Of a DNA stretch of 5,374 nt, positions 1-5,374 are shown in pieces. This stretch comes from an uncultured Clostridia bacterium (GTDB lineage: Bacteria > Bacillota > Clostridia > Lachnospirales > Lachnospiraceae). The notes under the pieces are model-generated. The model was not told the DNA's origin. It worked only from the letters and a program-made list of their open reading frames with translations, and ran no database searches. The stretch lies in NCBI GenBank assembly GCA_946186175.1, contig CAMHMG010000207.1, forward strand, positions 1-5,374, read 5' to 3'. Position 1 is the stretch's first letter, and every line of letters starts with the position of its first letter. A program made the position numbers and the translations under genes.

Positions 1-1341
1 AGGATGTGCTAGATAATCAGCCTGATCATAAGCAGCATACACTACCTTATATTGCATTGGCGTCCACTTAAGTGTAACCTTATTAGTATAACTGTCACTT
101 CTTAAAGTCAAATCAAATGAAAATATTTTGTGGTAAGCAGTATCTGTATTAGTTGTTGAATTAATAACCGTTGCAATTGAACCGGAACCTAATAAAACAT
201 CAGAAAGCTCATAACCATAAACCTCAGCATTAGTAATACTAACTTCAGCTTTATTATCAACCAGATTAAAGTAATATCTTGTCTCATCACCAACCACTTT
301 CACATCATCAGTGTTAATTGTTGGATTAGAGTTGTATGACTTGCCATTATCAAAGCTATCACTAAGTGTCATATAAACACGAACAAGCTTACTCTGTGCA
401 TATAATGTAAGGCTCTCTGCTGTACCGCTGATAGCCATTCCATCAGATACCAGAGTATTACACTCTGAATCTCTACACCATGTATTATCCGTTTGCTCTA
501 CACCATAGAAATCATAACATCCACTTACTGTATATGAACCATCTCTGTCATCAAGATTATTAAAAATATTAACAATATTAACATCTTTACCATCTGAATC
601 CACATACTTTGTAACCTTCTTTTTGCCATCACCATTATCAGCTGTAACAGCATATACTCCAACAGCCCCATCCCCTGTCATAGCCTTAAAATCATTGCCG
701 CCCGGAGTTTGATACATGAAAGTTACAGGAATCTTATTAGCCTCATCCTCAGTATCTAACTTGGAATCGACCTCATCATCTTCTATATCCCCATAATTAT
801 CGACAGAATCATTCTCCAATGTTTCCGAATTATCAGATGGTGGAGCATTAAGATCATCACCATTGACAACAGCAACATTAGCATCACTATTATCCTGTTC
901 ATTGGACTGTTCGATTGTCTGTGCAGCCTGCTGGTCTGTCGGCTGATCACCTGTCACATTATTAATTGTCTCTTCTTCTATAATATCATCTGATGAAGAA
1001 TTATCAGCAACCTCTGTTGAAGTCTCTGATTCCTTCTTGTCATTACTCTCTGCCTCAACATACTCATTCATAACTTCCTGCTGAAGTTCCTGCTGAACAA
1101 GTGCTGTCTCTTCGTCATCTATCGCCTCAGTTGCAGAAGAAGTCAGAAAATAAGACTGGGATACTAACATTACAATTACCATAATTACGGCAACAACTCT
1201 TCTGCCCGCACCTGTACTCCATGAAAACAAATTGCTGATCACACTGATAATTGCGACAAGCGCCAGCACAGGATAAGTCAAAAACTTATGTTTCTTAGCA
1301 ACTCCTAATAATTTTTTAATAAGTCTGTTCTTAGTATTCAT
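1..1341 (-). CDS. Partial surface/secreted protein with acidic linker and InlB/Flg_new-type repeat
   Basis: The frame is open from an ATG at 1341 to the left edge (447 codons, no stop), so the C-terminus is missing. The start is set by a near-perfect ribosome binding site, AAGAGGTGAT (1357-1348), six bases upstream. Residues 1-19 are basic. Hydrophobic segments follow at about 20-41 and 49-66, the second ending in TSSATEA, a plausible signal-peptidase site. Residues about 71-205 are a low-complexity linker rich in D, E, N, S, T and Q. Residues about 205-316 resemble one InlB B-repeat/Flg_new unit, from VTFMYQTPGG to SLTLYAQ, with cysteines at 275, 289 and 294. A second beta-rich unit (about 320-428) ends in VTLKWTPMQYKVVY, where a third seems to begin. 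Known relatives are extracellular proteins of gut Firmicutes, so a wall- or membrane-anchored adhesin-like role is inferred. The ligand and the anchoring signal cannot be seen. Confidence 0.85.
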   Translation of the reverse strand, partial: MNTKNRLIKKLLGVAKKHKFLTYPVLALVAIISVISNLFSWSTGAGRRVVAVIMVIVMLVSQSYFLTSSATEAIDDEETALVQQELQQEVMNEYVEAESNDKKESETSTEVADNSSSDDIIEEETINNVTGDQPTDQQAAQTIEQSNEQDNSDANVAVVNGDDLNAPPSDNSETLENDSVDNYGDIEDDEVDSKLDTEDEANKIPVTFMYQTPGGNDFKAMTGDGAVGVYAVTADNGDGKKKVTKYVDSDGKDVNIVNIFNNLDDRDGSYTVSGCYDFYGVEQTDNTWCRDSECNTLVSDGMAISGTAESLTLYAQSKLVRVYMTLSDSFDNGKSYNSNPTINTDDVKVVGDETRYYFNLVDNKAEVSITNAEVYGYELSDVLLGSGSIATVINSTTNTDTAYHKIFSFDLTLRSDSYTNKVTLKWTPMQYKVVYAAYDQADYLAHP

Positions 1342-1571
1342 ATCCCAATCACCTCTTCTAAAAGTATAATAGATGTCACGATTAATTAATTGTATAGTCA
1401 TTAAATATATATTATAATATCGTCATCTTCGAAATATTTCTTAATAAAAACCATACATATATAAAGTTCAAACAATTAACTTAACATAATATCAATATAT
1501 GAAATTATCTCATAATATCCTTAATAATTAAGTGTCACAGCGTTCATGCACAACAAAAAGAACCACTGCGC

Positions 1572-1605
1572 ACAATAATTATGTTAAGTATATCATAATT
1601 ATTGT
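1572..1605. repeat. Perfect 12-bp inverted repeat, operator candidate
   Basis: ACAATAATTATG (1572-1583) is the exact reverse complement of CATAATTATTGT (1594-1605), with a 10-base spacer between. The half-site centres lie 22 bp apart, about two helical turns, as expected for a dimeric regulator. The right arm overlaps the minus-strand TTGACA and the left arm overlaps its -10 candidate. A bound protein would therefore block that promoter. The regulator is unknown. The AT-richness raises the chance of a random match, but 12 of 12 paired positions is a lot. Confidence 0.5.
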
Positions 1606-1608
1606 CAA
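1581..1608 (-). promoter_or_regulatory. Candidate promoter for the surface protein gene
   Basis: On the minus strand a perfect -35 box TTGACA (1608-1603) is followed after 16 bases by TAACAT (1586-1581), which matches the -10 consensus at four of six positions. Transcription would start near 1574 and leave a leader of roughly 230 bases before the ATG at 1341. A weaker alternative nearer the gene is TTGAAC-17-TTTATT (1471-1443). The choice between them is uncertain. Confidence 0.35.
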
Positions 1609-1759
1609 AATAAAAGTCTTTTTATTACTTTTCATAACTTTTTTTCACAATTTATCAATATTTTCCCATCTCTAAACACAATATATTGCGTTTTGTTATT
1701 GTATTATTATGTCAAATAATCTTAATGTCTTATTTAAAAAGAAAATATTATAATTCTAT

Positions 1760-1797
1760 AACATCTTGACCAAAAGTTAAGCAAGTGTTAAGATGTT
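1760..1797. repeat. 8-bp inverted repeat bracketing the ptb promoter
   Basis: AACATCTT (1760-1767) and AAGATGTT (1790-1797) are exact reverse complements, with centres 30 bp apart (about three helical turns). The left arm touches the -35 box and the right arm covers the -10 box. AGATGTTT also recurs directly at 1791-1798 and 1800-1807, and GTTAAG occurs at 1776-1781 and 1787-1792. This repeat pattern could be an operator. No regulator can be named from the sequence. Confidence 0.4.
1766..1794 (+). promoter_or_regulatory. Promoter of the ptb-buk operon
   Basis: TTGACC (1766-1771) and TAAGAT (1789-1794) are separated by the ideal 17 bases, and a TG one base before the -10 (1786-1787) makes it an extended -10. 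Transcription should start near 1801, giving a leader of about 45 bases that ends in the AGAGG ribosome binding site (1832-1836), nine bases before the ptb ATG. This is the best-formed sigma-A-type promoter in the window. Confidence 0.75.
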
Positions 1798-1845
1798 TTA
1801 GATGTTTATTTATATTATTATTTTAAGAAAAAGAGGTATAAAGAA

Positions 1846-2760
1846 ATGACAAAAACATTTGATGATCTTCTTGCAAAGGTTGCCGCATGCAGCACCAAGA
1901 AAGTTGCTGTAGCAGTTGCTCAGGATGATGCGGTATTAGAAGCTGTTGCAGAAGCTAAGAAACGTAATATCGCTGAAGCAATCCTTGTTGGTGACGAGGA
2001 CAAGATTAACAAAGTTGCTGCTTCTATTAACATGGATCTTACAGGATACGAGATTATTGATGTTAAGGATGATTACGAGGCTGCTCTTACTGCTGTTAAG
2101 CTTGTTCATGATGGCAAGGCTGACATGTATATGAAAGGACTTATCGATACAAAGTCTTTCTTAAAGAGTGTATTAGACAAAGAAGTTGGTCTCCGTACAG
2201 ACAAGACTCTTTCTCACGTTTGTATTTTTGACATCGAAGGACATGATGGACTTCTCTTCTTATCAGATGTTGCATTTATTCCATATCCAGACCTTGAGAC
2301 AAAGGCCAATATTATCAGAAACACTGTTGAAATTGCACATGCATGCGGAATCGAATGCCCTAAGGTAGCTCCTCTTGCTGCTGTTGAAGTAGTTAATCCT
2401 AAAATGCCTGTTACAGTCGAAGCTGATGAACTTACTAAGATGAATGAGAACGGGGAAATCACAGGATGTATCGTTGACGGTCCTCTCTCATACGACCTTG
2501 CAACAGATCCTGAAGCTGCCCGTCATAAAGGTGCTACAGACAGAAAGATCGTCGGTGATGCTGATATTCTTCTATTCCCGGATATTCATGCAGGTAATGT
2601 TACCTACAAAGCACTTGTTCACAACTCAAAATGTGTTAACGGTAACGTACTTACAGGTACAAAGGCTCCTGTCATCTTAACTTCACGTTCAGACGACTTT
2701 GAGACAAAGGTTAACTCAATCGCTGTTGGCGCTGTTGTTGCAGAGTCTATGAACAAATAA
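1846..2760 (+). CDS. ptb: Phosphate butyryltransferase
   Basis: Cytoplasmic enzyme that converts butyryl-CoA and phosphate to butyryl-phosphate and CoA, the step before butyrate kinase. The 304-residue length is normal for the phosphate acetyl/butyryltransferase family and the protein looks complete. Family-type segments are seen in order: VAVAQDDAVLEAV (20-34), MYMKGLIDTKSFLKSVL (94-110), SDVAFIPYPDLETKANI (140-156), VAPLAAVEVVNPKMP (174-188), DGPLSYDLA (211-219), GDADILLFPDIHAGN (237-251) and GTKAPVILTSRSDD (271-284). The ATG is supported by AGAGG nine bases upstream and by the promoter at 1766-1794. It lies 129 bases upstream of buk and is probably co-transcribed with it. Phosphate acetyltransferase is a close relative, but the shorter length and the buk neighbour favour Ptb. 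Activity on branched-chain acyl-CoA cannot be excluded. Confidence 0.93.
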   Translation: MTKTFDDLLAKVAACSTKKVAVAVAQDDAVLEAVAEAKKRNIAEAILVGDEDKINKVAASINMDLTGYEIIDVKDDYEAALTAVKLVHDGKADMYMKGLIDTKSFLKSVLDKEVGLRTDKTLSHVCIFDIEGHDGLLFLSDVAFIPYPDLETKANIIRNTVEIAHACGIECPKVAPLAAVEVVNPKMPVTVEADELTKMNENGEITGCIVDGPLSYDLATDPEAARHKGATDRKIVGDADILLFPDIHAGNVTYKALVHNSKCVNGNVLTGTKAPVILTSRSDDFETKVNSIAVGAVVAESMNK

Positions 2761-2809
2761 ATTTAAAAGAATGCAGGTCATTATAAAGTATTTACAATTT
2801 TATGAATAA

Positions 2810-2833
2810 AGTGTCATATTAGACTATGGCACT
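2810..2833 (+). promoter_or_regulatory. Intergenic hairpin between ptb and buk
   Basis: AGTGTCATA (2810-2818) pairs with TATGGCACT (2825-2833) in a 9-bp stem with one G-U pair and a 6-base loop. A short second hairpin follows (ATTGC 2844-2848, GCAAT 2852-2856). No T-run follows either, so they are not normal terminators. They could protect or process the ptb-buk transcript and tune buk relative to ptb. A weak promoter-like pair TTTACA (2791-2796) and CATATT (2815-2820, preceded by TGT) overlaps the first hairpin. Confidence 0.4.
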
Positions 2834-2889
2834 GCTGAGCATTATTGCAAAGCAATTAATCATTAACTTATTATGAAGGAGGATATGAA

Positions 2890-3957
2890 ATGGCTTACAA
2901 GATTTTAATTATCAATCCTGGTTCTACTTCTACTAAGATTGGTGTATATGAAGACGAGAACCAGATATTTGAGGAAACATTAAGACATCCTACTGAGGAG
3001 ATTGCAAAATATGCTTCAATAATCGATCAGAAAGATTTCCGTAAGGAAGTGATCCTCAATGTATTAAATGAGAAGAATTTTGATATCAAGACTCTTGATG
3101 TCGTTGTCGGACGTGGTGGTCTTCTTAAACCAATCCCCGGTGGTACATATGCAGTAACTGATGATCTTTTAGAGGATCTTAGAATCGGTAAACAGGGACA
3201 GCACGCTTCTAACCTCGGCGGTATTCTCGCTAAGGAGATCGGCGATGAGGTCGGTGTACCTTCATATATCGTTGATCCTGTTGTTGTTGATGAGTTAGAG
3301 CCTGTTGCTAGATATTCAGGAATGCCTGAGCTTCCAAGAAGAAGTATATTCCACGCTCTTAATCAGAAGGCTGTTGCTAAGCGTTACGCCAAAGAAATCG
3401 GTAAACCATACGATACACTTAACCTTATTGTAATCCATATGGGTGGAGGTGTTTCTGTCGGTGCTCATCACAACGGTAAAGTAATTGATGTTAATAACAT
3501 CCTTGACGGTGAGGGTGCATTTTCTCCGGAAAGGGCCGGAACAGTTCCTGTCGGAGATCTTATCAAGCTCTGCTACTCAGGCAAGTATACAGAGAAAGAG
3601 TTATATAAGAAGATCTGCGGTAACGGTGGATTTAACGGATACATCGGAAGCAATGACATGAGAGATCTTATCAAATGGAAAGCTGAAGGCAATCAGGAAG
3701 CTTCTGATCTTATCGATGCATTCCATTATCAGATTGCTAAAGATGCAGGTGCTATGGCTGCAGTATTGAATGGTAAGGTTGACCAGATAATCTGTACAGG
3801 CGGCATCGCATATGGCGAAGATACAATCAAAGCTCTCAAAGAAAAACTTGGCTGGATTGCAGATTTCACTGTATATCCGGGTGAGGATGAACTTCTTGCT
3901 CTCGCACAGGGTGCACTCCGTGTTATGACCGGTGAAGAGGAAGCTAAGGTATACTAA
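2890..3957 (+). CDS. buk: Butyrate kinase
   Basis: Cytoplasmic kinase that transfers phosphate from butyryl-phosphate to ADP, giving butyrate and ATP. It is the last step of the phosphate-dependent butyrate route. The 355 residues match the usual Buk length. Acetate/butyrate kinase-family motifs are clear: the N-terminal phosphate loop NPGSTSTK (9-16), RSIFHALNQKAVAKRYA (151-167), HMGGGVSVGAH (183-193), DGEGAFSPERAG (206-217), GGFNGYIGSNDMR (246-258), CTGGIAYGE (302-310) and PGEDELLALAQGALRV (330-345). The ATG has a very strong AAGGAGG (2876-2882) with 7-base spacing, so translation should be efficient. It follows ptb and ends 23 bases before a strong terminator. Acetate kinase is usually longer (about 400 residues) and has different motifs. 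A branched-chain (isobutyrate) preference cannot be excluded from sequence. Confidence 0.95.
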   Translation: MAYKILIINPGSTSTKIGVYEDENQIFEETLRHPTEEIAKYASIIDQKDFRKEVILNVLNEKNFDIKTLDVVVGRGGLLKPIPGGTYAVTDDLLEDLRIGKQGQHASNLGGILAKEIGDEVGVPSYIVDPVVVDELEPVARYSGMPELPRRSIFHALNQKAVAKRYAKEIGKPYDTLNLIVIHMGGGVSVGAHHNGKVIDVNNILDGEGAFSPERAGTVPVGDLIKLCYSGKYTEKELYKKICGNGGFNGYIGSNDMRDLIKWKAEGNQEASDLIDAFHYQIAKDAGAMAAVLNGKVDQIICTGGIAYGEDTIKALKEKLGWIADFTVYPGEDELLALAQGALRVMTGEEEAKVY

Positions 3958-3980
3958 GATATATATTTATATAAAAAACG

Positions 3981-4015
3981 AGAAGGTTGTACAGTGTACA
4001 GCCTTCTAATTTTTT
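3981..4015 (+). terminator. Strong rho-independent terminator after buk, probably bidirectional
   Basis: AGAAGGTTGTAC (3981-3992) pairs with GTACAGCCTTCT (3996-4007) in a 12-bp stem with one G-U pair and a 3-base loop. The T-run TTTTTT (4010-4015) follows on the plus strand. A run of six A (3974-3979) on the other side gives the minus strand its own T-run. It ends the ptb-buk transcript and may also stop transcription leaving the convergent toxin gene. Confidence 0.9.
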
Positions 4016-4045
4016 GACAATTATAATTTAGCATCATATACCTGC

Positions 4046-4062
4046 CAATGTTCGACTCGTTG
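4046..4062 (+). other. tRNA T-arm-like hairpin (possible tRNA 3' remnant)
   Basis: CAATG-TTCGACT-CGTTG folds into a 5-bp stem with one G-U pair and a 7-base loop matching the tRNA T-loop pattern (G53, TTC at 54-56, A58, C61). No anticodon arm, D-arm, 5' acceptor strand or CCA end is found around it, and a full tRNA would have to start inside the buk terminator. It is therefore either a leftover tRNA 3' fragment, as left by integration events, or a chance match. Confidence 0.25.
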
Positions 4063-4129
4063 CATCTAAATGATATGATATTGGAATATCAGATAAACAT
4101 GGGAAAGAAACTTTTGACACCCACGTCAT

Positions 4130-4537
4130 TTATACACGAGAAAGAAATTCTGTTGGCGTATATGCCGGAATCTTACTCCCTAAAAAATCCTTTACATTCC
4201 TGGTAATGATATATTCTGCGCCAACACGTTCCGCAGTGTTGACCTGTATTGCATCTTCATAATCTTTCATCTGCGAAGCTGCTGCATTTTTCAAATCAAC
4301 CATTGTCAGATCTACAAAGATAAAAATCAACGAAAGAGCATTCAATACTTCTTCTATCCTTTTTGGAGAAAGCTCTTTTTTCATAACATACACGATATTA
4401 GCAAAGGTAAGTGAAGAAACATAACCCGTAGCTTTATTTGTTTCACACATCTTCCAGATTAATGAAGAATCTTTACAATGCGGTTCTCTCTGCTGTAATA
4501 CATCCAATATTATATTTGCATCAATCAGCAATTTCAT
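4130..4537 (-). CDS. vapC: PIN-domain toxin, VapC family (PIN_3-like)
   Basis: A 135-residue single PIN domain, the size usual for VapC toxins, which are metal-dependent RNases. It opens with KLLIDANIILDVLQQREP, where D6 is the first catalytic acid. Further conserved acids lie in KDYEDAIQ (D92, E94, D95) and TRNVKDF (D117). SSLTFANIVYVM (41-52) places N47 where many PIN domains have a glutamate; I recall this being common in the PIN_3 subgroup, so I do not read it as inactivation. The gene overlaps the antitoxin by 17 bases and has only a weak ribosome binding site (GAAAG), which points to translational coupling. The start is fixed by the family-typical MxxLIDAN opening. No terminator is seen directly downstream, but the hairpin at 3981-4007 could serve on this strand. 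The RNA target is unknown. Confidence 0.88.
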   Translation of the reverse strand: MKLLIDANIILDVLQQREPHCKDSSLIWKMCETNKATGYVSSLTFANIVYVMKKELSPKRIEEVLNALSLIFIFVDLTMVDLKNAAASQMKDYEDAIQVNTAERVGAEYIITRNVKDFLGSKIPAYTPTEFLSRV

Positions 4538-4763
4538 ATTTTTCTTTCAACACCGCCTCTCGCTCTTCATCAAGATCATAGTTACCTTTTAATATTCCGG
4601 TAAGAGAATCTGTCAGGTAGGAAATTGTTTGCGATTTTGGAATCATACGTCCTATTTCCTGACCATTTTTTGTAATAATCACTTCATTGCCATTTATAAC
4701 CATTTGAAGATATTTGCCAAACTGATTTTTCATTTCCGTTGCTGTTGCCATAGCCTCTACCAT
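4521..4763 (-). CDS. Phd/YefM-family antitoxin partner of the PIN toxin
   Basis: An 80-residue antitoxin. Residues about 5-43 form the Phd/YefM DNA-binding fold (ATEMKNQFGKYLQMV, then EVIITKNGQEIGRMIP). Residues about 50-80, rich in charged helix (SLTGILKGNYDLDEER onward), match the toxin-binding tails of antitoxins paired with VapC. The ATG at 4763 is supported by AAAGGAGG (4778-4771) with 7-base spacing. A second in-frame ATG at 4751 lacks its own site and is less likely. It precedes and overlaps the toxin, the standard order. In this family the antitoxin, alone or with toxin, binds its own promoter, and an inverted repeat surrounding the -10 box (4779-4819) fits this. The antitoxin likely neutralises the toxin by covering its active site. 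That is inferred from the family, not visible here. Confidence 0.88.
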   Translation of the reverse strand: MVEAMATATEMKNQFGKYLQMVINGNEVIITKNGQEIGRMIPKSQTISYLTDSLTGILKGNYDLDEEREAVLKEKYEIAD

Positions 4764-4778
4764 AGTAAAACCTCCTTT

Positions 4779-4823
4779 TATATTAGCTAATTATATTATA
4801 ACACAAACTAGCTAATATACAAC
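4779..4823 (-). promoter_or_regulatory. Toxin-antitoxin promoter with inverted-repeat operator
   Basis: A perfect -10 box TATAAT lies on the minus strand at 4800-4795. The -35 region is weak (TTGTAT 4822-4817, 16-base spacing). The start would fall near 4788, about 25 bases before the antitoxin ATG. TATATTAGCTA (4779-4789) and TAGCTAATATA (4809-4819) are exact reverse complements with centres 30 bp apart and flank the -10. Each arm contains the palindromic core TAGCTA, so each could bind one antitoxin dimer. This is the expected layout for autorepression by a Phd-type antitoxin. Confidence 0.7.
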
Positions 4824-4893
4824 TTCAATTTTTATGTGTAAAAGATCAAATTTCGTAACCTCTTTGACCAGGTACACTTAGCTATCACAAAAC

Positions 4894-4925
4894 GAAACCT
4901 CGTAAGCGACAACTTACGAGGTTTC
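4894..4925 (-). terminator. Rho-independent terminator of the GH18 gene
   Basis: A perfect 13-bp stem, GAAACCTCGTAAG paired with CTTACGAGGTTTC, with a 6-base loop (4907-4912), starts 11 bases beyond the GH18 stop codon. On the minus strand it is followed by GTTTTG, a short T-run. It separates the GH18 transcript from the toxin-antitoxin promoter about 70 bases further on. The stem is very stable although the T-run is modest. Confidence 0.75.
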
Positions 4926-4936
4926 TTCACTTATTA

Positions 4937-5374
4937 TTAAAGTGTATTAACATACACCCAATTAGGTCGAAACTCTCTCATAAGATTCCAGTATCCTGCT
5001 CCAGCAAATCCATACTCTCTTACAAGATCATACTTAGCAATTATACTTCTCACATCCTCAAACCACACAACATGTTCTGCCCCACCGTCATCTGTATAGT
5101 AATAAAATGGTGCCTGCGACTGCTCATCATACATTATCTCAGTTCCGTATCTATACGCACGCCGGACAGCTTCTGTATTACCGATTGTCTCTGCTACAGT
5201 AACTCCTCTTTCATATGGCAATTGCCAGTCATATGCATAGTTTGGAATTCCCATATATATTTTCTCTACAGGTATTTCTGATACAGCATAATCAAGAACA
5301 CGTCTGACTGATGGTATCGGTGCAACCGCAAGTGGCGGTCCGTATTTGTATCCCCATTCATAGGTCATAAGAAA
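4937..5374 (-). CDS. Partial glycoside hydrolase 18 (YaaH/SleL-like), C-terminal part
   Basis: The frame is open to the right edge, so only the last 145 residues are present and the true start lies outside. The fragment covers the last strands of the GH18 barrel. It begins FLMTYEWGYKYGPP (1-14), typical of spore cortex-lytic and germination-type GH18 enzymes, then VRRVLDYAV (23-31), IYMGIPNYAYDW (39-50), FYYYTDDGGAEHVVWFEDVRS (90-110, highly typical of the family) and the barrel-closing GAGYWNLMREFRPNW (125-139). The catalytic DxxDxDxE segment and any LysM or signal sequence would lie upstream of the visible part. Relatives cleave peptidoglycan or other N-acetylglucosamine polymers at the cell surface. 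Whether this one acts in spores or in wall remodelling is open. It has its own terminator at 4894-4925, so it is separate from the toxin-antitoxin genes. Confidence 0.88.
   Translation of the reverse strand, partial: FLMTYEWGYKYGPPLAVAPIPSVRRVLDYAVSEIPVEKIYMGIPNYAYDWQLPYERGVTVAETIGNTEAVRRAYRYGTEIMYDEQSQAPFYYYTDDGGAEHVVWFEDVRSIIAKYDLVREYGFAGAGYWNLMREFRPNWVYVNTL

Larger units (their letters stand above)
1342..1845. other. AT-rich divergent intergenic region
   Basis: This 504-base stretch separates the minus-strand surface protein from plus-strand ptb. I find no convincing gene in it. It is very AT-rich, with many short A/T runs. It contains the ribosome binding site of the surface gene (1348-1357), a TATAAT-like box on the minus strand (1411-1416) without a matching -35, a palindrome CTTAATAATTAAG (1520-1532), a perfect 12-bp inverted repeat (1572-1605) with a minus-strand TTGACA at its edge, and the ptb promoter (1766-1794). 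The length suggests that both flanking genes have regulated promoters, or that the surface gene has a long untranslated leader. Confidence 0.7.

Noticed and set aside
1686..1722. Additional plus-strand promoters upstream of ptb (TTGCGT or TTGTTA with TATTAT/TAATCT)
   Set aside because: Spacing or box quality is poor and this AT-rich DNA yields many such matches; the TTGACC-17-TAAGAT promoter is far better.
1801..1845. A riboswitch or attenuator in the ptb leader
   Set aside because: The predicted leader is only about 45 bases, AT-rich and without stable pairing or a terminator stem.
1946..2680. Several short alternative reading frames inside ptb on both strands
   Set aside because: They lie wholly within a conserved enzyme gene, lack ribosome binding sites and have unnatural compositions; they are shadows of the ptb frame.
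3998..4073. A complete tRNA gene ending around the T-arm-like hairpin
   Set aside because: No anticodon arm, D-arm or matching 5' acceptor strand exists, the 5' end would fall inside the buk terminator, and there is no CCA end.
4076..4091. TGATATT-GG-AATATCA inverted repeat between buk and the toxin gene
   Set aside because: The arms are only 7 bases with a 2-base centre, AT-rich, with no T-run or promoter nearby; probably chance.
4114..4127. Small hairpin TGAC-ACCCAC-GTCA just past the toxin stop as a minus-strand terminator
   Set aside because: The stem is only four base pairs and is followed by no real T-run on the minus strand.
5072..5281. A 69-codon plus-strand reading frame inside the GH18 gene
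   Set aside because: It is antisense to a clearly conserved GH18 coding frame, has no ribosome binding site and its product resembles no known protein.
1..5374. CRISPR array, insertion sequence or long direct repeats
   Set aside because: No regularly spaced repeats, transposase-like coding sequence or terminal inverted repeats were seen on either strand.

Overview
The window looks like chromosomal DNA of a low-GC, butyrate-forming Firmicute. The best guess is a Lachnospiraceae member (Coprococcus- or Butyrivibrio-like). This rests on three things: a phosphate butyryltransferase/butyrate kinase pair, a surface protein with an InlB/Flg_new-type repeat, and a YaaH/SleL-type glycoside hydrolase 18, with strong AGGAGG-type ribosome binding sites and very AT-rich intergenic DNA. 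The genus is inference.

Layout from left to right. Bases 1-1341 (minus) hold the first 447 codons of a large secreted or membrane-anchored surface protein that runs off the left edge. Bases 1342-1845 are a 504-base AT-rich divergent intergenic region with a perfect 12-bp inverted repeat over a possible promoter for the surface protein and a good promoter for the plus-strand genes. Bases 1846-2760 are ptb and 2890-3957 are buk, a two-gene operon closed by a strong bidirectional terminator at 3981-4015. Bases 4016-4129 carry no gene but include a short tRNA T-arm-like hairpin. Bases 4130-4763 (minus) are a Phd-type antitoxin / PIN-domain (VapC) toxin pair with overlapping genes and an inverted-repeat operator around its own promoter. 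Bases 4894-4925 are a minus-strand terminator, and 4937-5374 are the C-terminal 145 residues of a GH18 enzyme that runs off the right edge.

How the genes work together: Ptb converts butyryl-CoA plus phosphate to butyryl-phosphate and CoA, and Buk converts butyryl-phosphate plus ADP to butyrate plus ATP. Together they form the energy-yielding last two steps of butyrate fermentation. The rest of the pathway (thiolase to butyryl-CoA dehydrogenase) is not in the window. The toxin-antitoxin pair is a self-contained, probably self-regulated accessory module between buk and the GH18 gene. The two partial genes at the edges are cell-envelope functions with no visible link to butyrate.

I found no CRISPR array, complete RNA gene, insertion sequence or clearly new multi-gene system. 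The parts most worth a second look are the three inverted-repeat operator candidates and the T-arm-like remnant next to the toxin-antitoxin pair.
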